Origin: JAENVU01 sp031362155 | GTDB lineage: Bacteria; Actinomycetota; Acidimicrobiia; IMCC26256; JAENVU01 | Direction: 5' to 3' | NCBI GenBank assembly: GCA_031362155.1 | Contig: JANLRZ010000056.1 | Span: 47,862 to 111,861 of the forward strand | Length of the DNA: 64,000 nt | Shown: piece after piece, positions 34,505-43,081 of the stretch | Position numbering within the stretch: the first letter of the stretch is position 1 | Layout of the letters: each line of letters opens with the position of its first letter | Notes under the pieces: generated by a model | The model's input: the letters and a program-made list of their open reading frames with translations, nothing else | Told to the model about the DNA's origin: nothing | Database searches by the model: none | Position numbers and translations under genes: made by a program

Positions 34505-35215
34505 GTGGTCGAACCCCGTGTCGTCTCGCTCGTGCCGTCGGCGACGGAGACGTTGATCGCCATGGGCATCACGCCCGTGGCCTGCACGCGGTTCTGTGAT
34601 CAACCGCGCGTTCAGGCTGTCGGGGGCACCAAGGACCCCGATGTGCGCGCGATCGTGGCGTTGCGGCCAGACCTTGTGATCGTGAACGACGAGGAGAACC
34701 GACGCGAAGACGCCGACGCGCTGGCCGCCGCCGGGGTGGCCTTGCACTCGATGTCGCCGCGCTCGGTGGCCGCCGTTGCTCCGGCGATTCGCGACCTCGC
34801 ACACCGGCTGGGCGTGCGCGAGCCGGCGGCCACGTTCGAGTTGCCCGACCGCGACGCCCCGCAGGGTCGGGCCCTCATCCTCATCTGGCGGAGACCGTGG
34901 ATGAGTCAGTCGGCCGACACGTACGGGTCGTCGATGCTCGAACATCTGGGATGGACCACTGCGCAGTCAGGGCCGGACCGGTATCCGGTGGTGTCTGATC
35001 GCGAGATCACGGCCGCGGCACCCGACCTCGTCGTGCTTCCGGATGAGCCGTACCCGTTCGGCCCCCGCCACGTTCCGGAACTCGCGGCGATCGTTCCCGA
35101 CGCGCGGGTCGTCTTCGTCGATGGTCGAGACCTGCTCTGGTGGGGGACCCGGACCGCCGGCGGATTGACCCGGCTTCGGGACGCGCTGGTCCGATCTCAT
35201 CCAGATCGGGGTTGA
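34505..35215 (+). CDS. BtuF-like helical-backbone binding protein without signal peptide
   Basis: 236 residues from a GTG at 34505, 5 nt after the PH gene. The start VVSLVPSATETLIAMG and the segments GGTKDPDVRAIVALRPDLVI and PDLVVLPDEPYPFGPRH are the family's two lobes (cobalamin- and siderophore-binding proteins). The usual signal peptide or lipobox is missing, as in cytoplasmic cobalamin-binding relatives found in several phyla. No transporter genes are nearby. The ligand may be a corrinoid; that is inference. Confidence 0.82.
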   Translation: MVEPRVVSLVPSATETLIAMGITPVACTRFCDQPRVQAVGGTKDPDVRAIVALRPDLVIVNDEENRREDADALAAAGVALHSMSPRSVAAVAPAIRDLAHRLGVREPAATFELPDRDAPQGRALILIWRRPWMSQSADTYGSSMLEHLGWTTAQSGPDRYPVVSDREITAAAPDLVVLPDEPYPFGPRHVPELAAIVPDARVVFVDGRDLLWWGTRTAGGLTRLRDALVRSHPDRG

Positions 35216-35240
35216 ACGAAATATATGGTCTGTCTAGATT
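35212..35240 (+). promoter_or_regulatory. Candidate sigma-70 type promoter of the SpeD-like/GNAT unit
   Basis: TTGAAC (35212-35217) and TAGATT (35235-35240) are separated by exactly 17 nt and each matches the sigma-70 consensus at four of six bases. The spacer and the leader up to the ATG at 35337 are much AT-richer than the surroundings. The -35 box overlaps the stop codon of the preceding gene. No clear Shine-Dalgarno precedes 35337. Confidence 0.55.
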
Positions 35241-35336
35241 GCCCCGCTTGAGCCATATCCGGAACACGATCACCGCGCTGAGAACAACAAATACAACATT
35301 GGCATCATCTGCAACTTCCGTGCGAATATCTGCGGC

Positions 35337-35708
35337 ATGATGGAGTTCGTACTCGACGACGCAGCGCTGACCGATCTGGCACCGGACATCCACCGGCAGC
35401 GACTGGTGATCGAAGGCGTACCGGCGCACCCGATCGACGACGGCGCGATCGTCGACTATCTCCGCGGCCTGAGCAAGGTCTGCGGGATGGTGACGCTGAT
35501 CGACCCGGTGACGCACCGTTCGGACAAATACGGCTGGGCGGGGTGGATCCACTGGGAGACCTCGGGTGCGCACTTCTACGCGTGGGAGACGCCCCGACTG
35601 TTCTTCAGTGTCGATATCTACACGTGTAAGGCCTTCGATCCGGCCGCCGCGGTGATCTACACCAGCCAGTACTTCTCCGCCGAGCGGTGCGTCGCGAAGG
35701 AGTTCTGA
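35337..35708 (+). CDS. AdoMet decarboxylase (SpeD)-like protein with altered processing residues
   Basis: 123 residues; two adjacent ATGs (35337, 35340) are possible. Residues 60-83 (HRSDKYGWAGW then WETSGAHFYAW) align without gaps to the SpeD segment HRFLPYGVSGV/ESHLTIHTW of the small Thermotoga-type enzyme. By that alignment the pyruvoyl-forming Ser is kept (S76), Trp83 is kept and the proton-donor Cys is kept in DIYTC (C97), but the processing Ser is Ala68, the processing His is Tyr81, and the Glu before the cleavage site is Thr75. So it has the fold but perhaps not normal self-cleavage. No spermidine synthase is in the window. It overlaps the next gene (TGATG). Confidence 0.72.
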   Translation: MMEFVLDDAALTDLAPDIHRQRLVIEGVPAHPIDDGAIVDYLRGLSKVCGMVTLIDPVTHRSDKYGWAGWIHWETSGAHFYAWETPRLFFSVDIYTCKAFDPAAAVIYTSQYFSAERCVAKEF

Positions 35709-36535
35709 TGGTCGACATCGATCTGGTTCAGGAGGAGTTGCGCGAACTCGCACGGCCGGTGGTGGAAGCAGCCGGCCACCCCTCCGAACCATTCGGTGTC
35801 TATTTGTTTCGAGCCGACACGCCCCAGGCGCGGCTGGCTCGCTACGTCGAGGACACCGTGTTCGCCGAGTGGTTCGGAAACTCGTCCGAGCTCATCGAAG
35901 CCGAGTACGGCCCGTACGACGAGTCCACGTACTTCATCACCGTGATCGATCATCTCCGTCAACTTCCGGCCGGCATGATCCGAGTCACGATCCCGTCCGA
36001 ACGTGGGCTGAAAACGCTGGCCGACATCGAAGCGGTGTGGAAGCAACCACTCGACGAGACCGTGGCGCGCACCGGTCTCGAATGGGATCGCTCGGTCGTC
36101 TGGGATGTCGCCACCATGGCCGTGCACGCCGACTACCGCGGCAAGGCGACCGACGGCATGATCAGTCTCGCGATGTACCAAGCGGTCGTTCGGTCCTTCC
36201 GGTCCGGTGGCGCGCGTTGGTTCGTGTGCGTGCTCGACCTGCACGTCGCCAACCTGATGCAGGATCTCACGAGTCAACCGTTCTGGACGTTCGACGGGGT
36301 CGAACCCATCAACTACCTGGACTCGCCCGCCAGCAACGCGTTCTGGTGTGACTTCGAAGAGTACGGGCCCCGGTTACGGTCGGCCGATCCGTTCATGTAC
36401 GGCGTGTTGTTCGACGGGGTCGGCATCGAGTCGGTCGTGCGGGAAGCGTCGTACGACGTTGCGGCCGAAATGGCCGGCCGGACGGCGCCGGCACTGCGGC
36501 TCGTCGACCACGATGCAACCCGCGCGCCCGCTTAG
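35708..36535 (+). CDS. GNAT-type acyltransferase, LuxI/FeeM-like, coupled to the SpeD-like gene
   Basis: 275 residues from ATG 35708 with GAAGGAG 5 nt upstream and a TGATG overlap with the SpeD-like gene. Core GNAT features: strands YFITVIDHLR and PAGMIRVTIP (about 75-95) and the motif-A-like WDVATMAVHADYRGKATDG (about 132-150), a degenerate acyl-CoA/ACP pyrophosphate loop. The long N-terminal part and order of elements recall autoinducer synthases and N-acyl amino acid synthases more than small acetyltransferases. The specific family was not recognised. Its partner suggests an amine or AdoMet-derived acceptor (inference). Confidence 0.68.
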   Translation: MVDIDLVQEELRELARPVVEAAGHPSEPFGVYLFRADTPQARLARYVEDTVFAEWFGNSSELIEAEYGPYDESTYFITVIDHLRQLPAGMIRVTIPSERGLKTLADIEAVWKQPLDETVARTGLEWDRSVVWDVATMAVHADYRGKATDGMISLAMYQAVVRSFRSGGARWFVCVLDLHVANLMQDLTSQPFWTFDGVEPINYLDSPASNAFWCDFEEYGPRLRSADPFMYGVLFDGVGIESVVREASYDVAAEMAGRTAPALRLVDHDATRAPA

Positions 36536-38919
36536 GCGCTGAACCGTTCGCGCACCGGCATGAGGCGCCCCTTGGCGTTGGCCTCGAGCCGCGCGACCAC
36601 GGCGGGAATCAGACTGGCCTCGACCGGCCGGGAGTAGAGGTACCCCTGGGCGCGATCGACGTGGAGCCGTTCGAGTCGGGCGGCCTGATGTTCGACCTCG
36701 ACCCCTTCGGCGACGGTGCCGATGCCGAGCGCGCCGGCCATCGCGACAATCGCCGCCACCAGGGTCTCGTCCGAGCTGTCGTCGCTCTCGAGTCCGACCA
36801 CGAACGCACGGTCAATCTTCACGTCGTCGACCGGGAATCGGCGCAGGTAGGCCAGTGACGAGTATCCCGTCCCGAAATCGTCGATTGAGAGGCGGATCCC
36901 CAACGCCTTGAGCCGGGCGAGGTGCTCGGCCGCCTGGACCGGGTTCTCCATGAGTGCGCTTTCGGTGAGTTCCAACGTCAATGCGTCGCGGGGGATGTCG
37001 GCGGCTTGGATGATGGCGTCGAGTCGGTCGACCATCGATGGGTCACGCAACTGACGGGCCGAGAGATTGACGGCCATTCCGAGGCGGCCGCCGTGGGGGA
37101 GTTCGTCCCGCCATCGCGCGAGCTGCACCAACGACTGCTCGAGCACCCACGCACCGATTTCGACGATCAAACCCGTGTCCTCGGCCACCGGGATGAACGA
37201 CGCCGGCGGGACCTGACCCCAAGCGGGGTGGGACCAGCGCAGCAGGGCCTCGAAGCTCGAGACCCGTCCGGAGGGGAGATCGAGGACGGGTTGATAGTGC
37301 AAGGAGAGTTCGCCCCGGCCGAGTGCGTGGCGAAGGTCGCGCTGGATGGTCAGACGTTGGTACACGCGGTCGCGCATTCCGTGGTCGAAGACCACGACGG
37401 CGTCCCGACCGGCATCCTTGGCTTGGTACACCGCAGTGTCAGCATCGCGGATGAGGCCTTCGGCAGTGACGTCGGGATCGTCGAGGTCGGCCAACACCAC
37501 ACCGACCGACGCCGACGACGCCACCTCGGACCCGTGGATGACGAACGGCTCGGAGAACAGGCGGCGGGTGCGGTGGGCGAGGTCGAGGAGATCCTCGTCG
37601 CGGTCGACACCGTGAATGATGATGAGGAACTCGTCTCCGCCGACGCGCGCCACGACATCGAGCGGCCGAGTCGAACGGCGCACGCGGGTCGCGGCGATCG
37701 AGATGAGTTCGTCGCCGAAGCTGTGGCCGTGACTGTCGTTCACGAGCTTGAACCGGTCGATGTCGACGAGGAGCAAGGCGATCGACGACTGCGCGGCCCG
37801 GGCGGCGTCGAGCGCACCGGTCAGGTGACGTTGCGCGCCGATCCGGTTGGGAAGTCCGGTGAGCGCGTCGTGCTGGCTGAGGTGGACCAGGCGCGCTTCC
37901 GAGCGGGCCCGGCCCCGGATGGCGCGCACGATCCGCAAAATGGCAAGCGCGGTCAAGCCGAAGACGATGCCGCCCAAGACCAGTCGATCAGATCGGGCCG
38001 CCGGTGGACGGGTCACCGCGATGAACCCGGGGATCGCCAGGGCCAGGCCGAGAACGACGACTCGTCCGACGGTCGCGGTGTTCTCGGATTCAACGTCGGG
38101 TTCGGTCTGTTGACGCATCGACGGTTGGAGCGCCGAGATGGCGTAGGCGACGAGGGCGAGCGCGTACGGGACTTCGATCAACCGCTGCGGTATTGCGACC
38201 GAGTGGGTTTCGAGCACCATGAACAGGACATCACCGACGAGTAGGAATGCCATGGCCGCCATGCGCAAGAGATCGGCGCGCGACTGCCGACCCCCGGTGC
38301 TGAACGCGAGGCCGGCGGTGAGCGCGACCAGGCAGGCCGAGATCGGCGCGTAGGTCGCGACGACGATGCGGACCGACATCGGCGCCGAGTTCAGGATCAA
38401 CGTCGGGTTCATGAGGAAGACCCATGCGATGGCGAGCGCGGCCAATGCCGCCACGGCGGCATCGAGGCCCAGGTCGAGGCGCGTGGCCCGGTCGCGGTGA
38501 CGGGCGCGCACGAACCCCATCAGGGCGACCAAGATGACGAAGTAGCCGGGGATGGTGACGAGGTCCGGGATCAGGGAGCGGTTCGCGCTGAGGTCGCCGA
38601 GCGTGTTGAGCGCGTCGCGCGCAACCCCGCCGATGAGGAACAACGTGAATCCGACGGCGAAGGCGTACCACGGCCACCGCAGCCGGGGTTGGTATCGGCG
38701 GACGCCGATCAGGGTCGCGGCGATGGCGGTCAGGGTCAGCGCTGGGAAAGTGATGGCGACCAGCGGTCCGAGCAGCCCGAGCGCCAGGGCGAGGATCCAG
38801 GTCCCGGCGACGGCGGTGATGACGATCGGAAGCCGTTGCCCGCCGACGTCGAGTCGCGTCGAAGTCGGGCCCGGAGAGTCCTGCCCTTCGGTGCTGCGCA
38901 ACTCGGATGTCTCAGCCAC
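36532..38919 (-). CDS. Membrane GGDEF-EAL bifunctional cyclic-di-GMP protein
   Basis: 795 residues from the GTG at 38919 (AAGGGG upstream); the frame is open further but overlaps galK. About eight to ten membrane helices occupy residues 25-340. The GGDEF domain has VVARVGGDEFLIII with an RPLD inhibitory site five residues before GGDEF, so the cyclase looks active and product-inhibited. The EAL domain has SFEALLRWSHP, ELTESALM, SIDDFGTGYSSL, VKIDRAFV and VAEGVE, all needed for phosphodiesterase activity. Both activities are therefore intact by motif. The membrane part is of an unnamed sensor type. Confidence 0.92.
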   Translation of the reverse strand: MAETSELRSTEGQDSPGPTSTRLDVGGQRLPIVITAVAGTWILALALGLLGPLVAITFPALTLTAIAATLIGVRRYQPRLRWPWYAFAVGFTLFLIGGVARDALNTLGDLSANRSLIPDLVTIPGYFVILVALMGFVRARHRDRATRLDLGLDAAVAALAALAIAWVFLMNPTLILNSAPMSVRIVVATYAPISACLVALTAGLAFSTGGRQSRADLLRMAAMAFLLVGDVLFMVLETHSVAIPQRLIEVPYALALVAYAISALQPSMRQQTEPDVESENTATVGRVVVLGLALAIPGFIAVTRPPAARSDRLVLGGIVFGLTALAILRIVRAIRGRARSEARLVHLSQHDALTGLPNRIGAQRHLTGALDAARAAQSSIALLLVDIDRFKLVNDSHGHSFGDELISIAATRVRRSTRPLDVVARVGGDEFLIIIHGVDRDEDLLDLAHRTRRLFSEPFVIHGSEVASSASVGVVLADLDDPDVTAEGLIRDADTAVYQAKDAGRDAVVVFDHGMRDRVYQRLTIQRDLRHALGRGELSLHYQPVLDLPSGRVSSFEALLRWSHPAWGQVPPASFIPVAEDTGLIVEIGAWVLEQSLVQLARWRDELPHGGRLGMAVNLSARQLRDPSMVDRLDAIIQAADIPRDALTLELTESALMENPVQAAEHLARLKALGIRLSIDDFGTGYSSLAYLRRFPVDDVKIDRAFVVGLESDDSSDETLVAAIVAMAGALGIGTVAEGVEVEHQAARLERLHVDRAQGYLYSRPVEASLIPAVVARLEANAKGRLMPVRERFSA

Positions 38920-38968
38920 TCGCCCCTTCGTCGGCCGGAACGGCGCCAGGCTTGAGGAGACGAACGAA

Positions 38969-40030
38969 TTACTGAGTGTTTCCAGCGCCGGCGGCTGCTC
39001 GGGCATGGAATCCGGTGGCGGGGCGGCCGGACGCCTCGCCGTACGCGTCGATCGTGGCGTCGAGACAGCGATCTGCGGTGGCAACCGGAGCCAGCGCGAC
39101 GACACATCCCCCGAAGCCGGCGCCCGTGAGACGGGCTCCGTAGGCCCCGTTGGCGACGAACGTCTCGACGAGCAGATCGAGTTCGGGTGTCGATACCGCG
39201 AAGTCGTCGCGGAGGCTGGCGTGGCTGGCGAGCAGCAACTCACCGAGGCGTTCGGGAACCGGGCGGGAAAGATTCGCCACGAACTCGAGCACCCGCGCGT
39301 TCTCACTGACCACGTGGCGGGCTACGGGGTCGTCGGCGACCTGGTCGGGGCTGGCGTCGCGCAAGGCCGGGATCCCGAGCCGCGACGCGGCTGCTTCGGT
39401 TGCCGCCCGCCGCTGCGCGTACTCACTGTCGACGAGTTCTCGAGTCACGCCCGAGTGCACAATGAGGACAGCAAGGTCGGGGGGCAGCGGAACCGGCTTG
39501 ACGCTGAGGTCGCGACAGTCGAGCAGGAGTGCGTGCTCGGCCTCGCCGAATAGCGACGCCATCTGATCGAGCAGACCCCCGGGCACCCCGGTTGCGGCAA
39601 CCTCGGCGGCGAGCGCGAGGCGAGCGATCTCGCGTCGGTCCGCCCGTTCGGGCGCGTCGGCGGGGAGCAGTGCGAGCGTCAACGCGATGGAGAGCGCGGA
39701 CGATGAGGAGAGACCTGCGCCGGCCGGTACCGTGCTGTCGATGTCGAGGTCGGCGCCCTCAAGCCGGTGGCCGCGGGCGAGCAACGTGGTGACTGTGCCG
39801 GCCACGAAGAGTGACCAGCGCGGGGCGTCCTCCGGGCTCGACCCGTCGTCGATGGCCACCGTCGTCTCGTCCGGAAGTTGGTGTGACCGGGCGCGAATCC
39901 ACGGTGTCGTGGTCGGGGTCACCCGGATTCGGCACTCACGATCGATCGCCATCGGCAGACAGAAGCCGTCCGAATAATCCGTGTGTTCACCAATCAGGTT
40001 CACTCGTCCCGGTGCCCGGACCATGTGCAT
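38969..40030 (-). CDS. galK: Galactokinase
   Basis: 353 residues. GHMP kinase motifs: VRAPGRVNLIGEHTDYSDGF at residues 4-23 (galactose-binding), STVPAGAGLSSSSAL near 110 (ATP loop), and the C-terminal ARLTGAGFGGCVVAL. The conserved Asp of LLDQMASLFG is near the catalytic base. It phosphorylates galactose at C1, the first Leloir step. galT lies about 1 kb away, also on the minus strand, with one plus-strand gene between. Confidence 0.95.
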   Translation of the reverse strand: MHMVRAPGRVNLIGEHTDYSDGFCLPMAIDRECRIRVTPTTTPWIRARSHQLPDETTVAIDDGSSPEDAPRWSLFVAGTVTTLLARGHRLEGADLDIDSTVPAGAGLSSSSALSIALTLALLPADAPERADRREIARLALAAEVAATGVPGGLLDQMASLFGEAEHALLLDCRDLSVKPVPLPPDLAVLIVHSGVTRELVDSEYAQRRAATEAAASRLGIPALRDASPDQVADDPVARHVVSENARVLEFVANLSRPVPERLGELLLASHASLRDDFAVSTPELDLLVETFVANGAYGARLTGAGFGGCVVALAPVATADRCLDATIDAYGEASGRPATGFHARAAAGAGNTQ

Positions 40031-40088
40031 TCCGAGAAATCCCTGCTACTCGACTCAATTCGAAGACCGGAGTGACGATACTGATTGC

Positions 40089-40949
40089 ATGAAGATTCGA
40101 TTCAAGCGAACGCTCGCGCTCGCCCGGGCCAGCTGGGACGTCCTGAAGTCGGACCGAACCCTGGCGCTCTTCCCGGTGCTGTCCGCTGTCCTCTCGTTGG
40201 CGGTCCTGATGATCATGGCCGTGCTCGGCTGGGTCACCAAGGGTTCGGCAACGACGAGTTCCGGGGATACGCAGTACACCGCGAATGCTGCGACTGCTGT
40301 GGTCGCGATCATCGGCTACGTGGGGATCGCCTTCGTGCAGACCTACTTCCTGGCCGCGCTGGTCGGCTCGGCGAACGAGGTGTTCGAGGGGCGCTCCACC
40401 ACGGTCCGGGACGGCATGAAGATCGCGTCGTCCCGTGCGGGTCGTCTCCTCCCCTGGGCGCTGGTGTCGGCCACGGTGTCGTGGATTCTGCGGTCACTCG
40501 AAGAGCGGGCCGGATTTGTCGGTCAACTGGTCGTCGGATTGATCGGCGGCGCGTGGTCGGTGCTGACGTTCTTGACCGTGCCGGCGATCGTGTTCGAAGA
40601 CCTCGGACCCGTCAATGCGCTGAAACGATCGGGCACCCTCGTCAAGGCGACCTGGGGTGAGAACATCATCGCCCAGATGGGATTCGGGCTCCTCGCGCTG
40701 CCGGCGATCCTCGTCGCGCTCGGTATCGCCTTCGGTGGGATTGCAACGAACATCGGCGTGGTGGCGGTGGTGGCAATCACGGTCGCGGTGCTGATCCTCA
40801 TCGCGACGACTGTGATAATCGCCGCGCTCGGGGGGATCTTCCGCACTGCCCTCTACCGGTATGCCGTCGACGGCTGGACTCCGCCGGCATTCGCGACCAC
40901 CCACCTCGACGAGGCCTTCGCACCCAAGTCGGGCTCCTCCCGCTTCTGA
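40089..40949 (+). CDS. DUF6159-type multi-pass membrane protein
   Basis: 286 residues from ATG 40089. The N-terminal amphipathic start RTLALARASWDVLKSDRTLA is typical of the family. About six helices follow, with LFPVLSAVLSLAVLMIM, IIGYVGIAFVQTYFLAAL, LTVPAIVFEDLGP (a conserved acidic turn) and long C-terminal helices. Function is not established; it is widespread in actinomycetes and archaea. It sits divergent to galK, with a family A repeat after its stop. Confidence 0.85.
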   Translation: MKIRFKRTLALARASWDVLKSDRTLALFPVLSAVLSLAVLMIMAVLGWVTKGSATTSSGDTQYTANAATAVVAIIGYVGIAFVQTYFLAALVGSANEVFEGRSTTVRDGMKIASSRAGRLLPWALVSATVSWILRSLEERAGFVGQLVVGLIGGAWSVLTFLTVPAIVFEDLGPVNALKRSGTLVKATWGENIIAQMGFGLLALPAILVALGIAFGGIATNIGVVAVVAITVAVLILIATTVIIAALGGIFRTALYRYAVDGWTPPAFATTHLDEAFAPKSGSSRF

Positions 40950-40969
40950 ATCAGGGGCTCTGCTTCTCG

Positions 40970-41016
40970 CCGCTCGGCACTACGGGCCGGCCGCTCGGGC
41001 CCCGGCTGCGTCACGG
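40970..41016 (+). repeat. Intergenic repeat family A, copy 1
   Basis: A diverged copy (about 36 nt of core with a 3-nt gap) of the element at 42973-43011 and 46022-46071, sharing GGGCCGGCCGCTCGGGCCCC; the flank CTGCGTCACG is shared with the third copy only. It lies between the convergent DUF6159 and galT genes. Confidence 0.6.
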
Positions 41017-41021
41017 TCGGG

Positions 41022-41939
41022 TCAGGACTGGCGGAGTTGCGCTGCGGCGGCCTCGGGGGCCAGCGGGTTGAAGAGTTGTTGGGCGCCGACCTCGGCGGAG
41101 GCCACGTACCGGAGCACGCCGGGCGCGCGGTGCATCGGCGCGAAGTGCACGTGCAGGTGCACGCCCGGGTGGATCCACATCAGGTACGGCAGGGGATCGT
41201 CGTACATGCGGTCGTACCGGCCGACGATGTCGATGAGCGCGGCTGCGAGACCATCGCGCCCCGCCCCGGCGAGGCTGGGCAGATCTTCGACGTGCGTGCG
41301 CGGCGCGACCAGTGTCGCGAACGGGTACCCCGCGGCGAACGGCACGTGAGTGACCCAGTCGCCATCGTCGCGAACCACTCGCTCCTCGGCCTCGGCCTCG
41401 CGATGAACCAGCCGACACACCGGGCACGCACCGGAGGTGCTCGCCGCGACCTCGGCTTCGCGGCGGGGGAGCGGTGGCACCGTCGGGAAGGCGTAGATCT
41501 GACCATGGGGATGGGAGATGGTGGCGCCGACCTCGGCCCCTCGGTTCTCGAAGACGAGCACGTACTCGACTTCGGCGCGGGCCATCAGCGCCTCGGTTCG
41601 CTCGGCCCAGAGGTCGACGACGGCTCGCGCCCGTTCGGGGCCGAGACTGGCGAAGGAACCCTCGTGGTCCGACGTGTACAGCACGACCTCGGCTCCGCCG
41701 CGCGGTGGACGGGCGAGCAAGAGGTCGTTGCCATGGTCGGGGAAGTCGACGGCCGGACCAGGAACGAGGGGTGGCCAGCGGTTCGGGAAGGCCCGAACCG
41801 TGTACGGCTCGGGTGCTTCGAGGCCGCCGACGCAGAACGGGCACCCGCCAGTCGGTTGGTTCGGACGGTCCTGGCGCGCCCCAACGATCGCCACCCACTG
41901 ATCGGTGAGCGAGTCGTGGCGGAACTCGTGATCGCTCAC
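41022..41939 (-). CDS. galT: Galactose-1-phosphate uridylyltransferase
   Basis: 305 residues from the GTG at 41939, which overlaps the stop of the upstream LLM gene (GTGA). Zinc-site pair CPFC (about residue 29) and ISHPHGQIYAFP with the catalytic His-Pro-His (about 158-160) are present, as is CPVCRLVHRE and the final HLHVHFAPMHR. It is about 40 residues shorter than the classical enzyme but keeps both HIT-fold halves. It swaps UMP from UDP-glucose to galactose-1-phosphate, the second Leloir step. Confidence 0.92.
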   Translation of the reverse strand: MSDHEFRHDSLTDQWVAIVGARQDRPNQPTGGCPFCVGGLEAPEPYTVRAFPNRWPPLVPGPAVDFPDHGNDLLLARPPRGGAEVVLYTSDHEGSFASLGPERARAVVDLWAERTEALMARAEVEYVLVFENRGAEVGATISHPHGQIYAFPTVPPLPRREAEVAASTSGACPVCRLVHREAEAEERVVRDDGDWVTHVPFAAGYPFATLVAPRTHVEDLPSLAGAGRDGLAAALIDIVGRYDRMYDDPLPYLMWIHPGVHLHVHFAPMHRAPGVLRYVASAEVGAQQLFNPLAPEAAAAQLRQS

Positions 41940-42841
41940 CGGTCTTGGAGCTGAGGGAGGACTTCGGTCGCGAAGAGGTCGAGCCCGTCGAGGTCGAACG
42001 GCGCGCGCATGGCCAGGATCAACCACTCGGCGCCGGCCTCGCCGTAGGCACCGACCCGGTCGACGATTTCGCCGACCGACCCTTGCAACACGCCAGGTGA
42101 CACGAACCTCGACATCTTGCCGAACTGGGCTTCGAGGTCCCCCGGGCGCATCGCGATGCCGACATTGGCCGCTCGCTCGATCGTAGCCGGGTCCCGTCCG
42201 ACGGCCGCGCAGTGATCGTTCAACACGCGGTTCTTGTGGGCGAACGTCTCCGGTGCGAGGAACGGCACGTTCCAGCCGTCGGCATGCTCGGCCGCGATAC
42301 GCAGCGTGACCTTCTCTCCGCCGCCGCCTACCCAAATGGGGAGACGGGCTTGGAGGGGCTTGGGTTCGCACTGTGCGTCGGTCATCGTGAAGAACTCGCC
42401 GGCGAAGTTGGTCTTCTCCTCCGTGAGGAGGCCGCGCACGCACTGGATGGCTTCGTTCACCTGGCGGAGCCGTACTCCGGCCGACGGGTACGGGATCCCG
42501 TACGCGGCGTACTCCGCCTCCATCCACCCGCCGCCGAGTCCGAGGGTGACCCGGCCGTTCGCGATCTGGTCGAGGGTTGCCATCGTGTTCGCAATGACCG
42601 CCGGGTGCCGGTACCCGACCGAATACACGAGGCTGCCGCACCGAACGGTGTTCGTGGCCGCGGCGAGGGCCGCGTGGGAGGTGACGGCTTCGAGGCAGTG
42701 CGGGTTTCCGGTGTTGTCGGCCGCGTAGAAGTGATCCCAGATCGAGATCCACTCGAACCCGTGGGCCTCGATGCGTTGCCAGAGTGCCTGCAACTCGGAG
42801 ATCGAAGTGTTCTGCAGGCCCGTATGCACACCGAATCGCAC
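41936..42841 (-). CDS. LLM-class F420-type oxidoreductase
   Basis: 301 residues from the GTG at 42841; the open frame upstream has no coding character. Motifs WISIWDHFYAADNTGN, GSLVYSVGYRHPAVIANTMA, TLGLGGGWMEAEYAAYGIPY and LPIWVGGGGEKVTLRIAAEH are those of the F420-dependent LLM family of actinomycetes (methylene-tetrahydromethanopterin-reductase-like). The product oxidises or reduces a hydride-transfer substrate. It overlaps galT by a GTGA, so they share an mRNA; why a flavin/F420 enzyme is tied to galactose use is unclear. Confidence 0.88.
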   Translation of the reverse strand: MRFGVHTGLQNTSISELQALWQRIEAHGFEWISIWDHFYAADNTGNPHCLEAVTSHAALAAATNTVRCGSLVYSVGYRHPAVIANTMATLDQIANGRVTLGLGGGWMEAEYAAYGIPYPSAGVRLRQVNEAIQCVRGLLTEEKTNFAGEFFTMTDAQCEPKPLQARLPIWVGGGGEKVTLRIAAEHADGWNVPFLAPETFAHKNRVLNDHCAAVGRDPATIERAANVGIAMRPGDLEAQFGKMSRFVSPGVLQGSVGEIVDRVGAYGEAGAEWLILAMRAPFDLDGLDLFATEVLPQLQDR

Positions 42842-42972
42842 GGTCGCGGACTCTATCGGCCCAACCTCAGACCGGGGCGTTTGGCGCTTGGTGACGCGGA
42901 GCGCGCCATGGATTGCCAAACGCTGGCAGTCGGGTGCGGGTCGGGTGCGGGTCGGCGCCGCCTCCTCCTCTT

Positions 42973-43011
42973 CCGCTCTTGGCCCTGCGGGCCGGGCCGC
43001 TCGGGCCCCGG
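42973..43011 (+). repeat. Intergenic repeat family A, copy 2
   Basis: Core CCGCTCTTGGCCCTGCGGGC followed by CGGGCCGCTCGGGCCCCGG; 38 of 39 bases match copy 3 (inverted at 46033-46071). It lies in the 240-nt divergent spacer between the F420 enzyme and the PAC2 gene. The same spacer holds a duplicated TCGGCGCCGCCTCCT (about 42953 and 43056). Confidence 0.8.
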
Positions 43012-43081
43012 AGGCGCCACGTCGTTGTGACTGCGACGTGCGGGTCGGGTGACGCTCGGCGCCGCCTCCTAATGTGGTCAG

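Noticed and set aside
35337..35708. Ordinary spermidine-pathway AdoMet decarboxylase
   Set aside because: Two residues needed for self-processing are changed, no speE is nearby, and the gene is coupled to an acyltransferase.
36922..38244. Long open frame on the plus strand (440 codons)
   Set aside because: It lies fully antisense to the GGDEF-EAL gene, is Glu/Asp/Gly/Arg-rich, and has no recognisable domain; long antisense frames are expected at this GC content.
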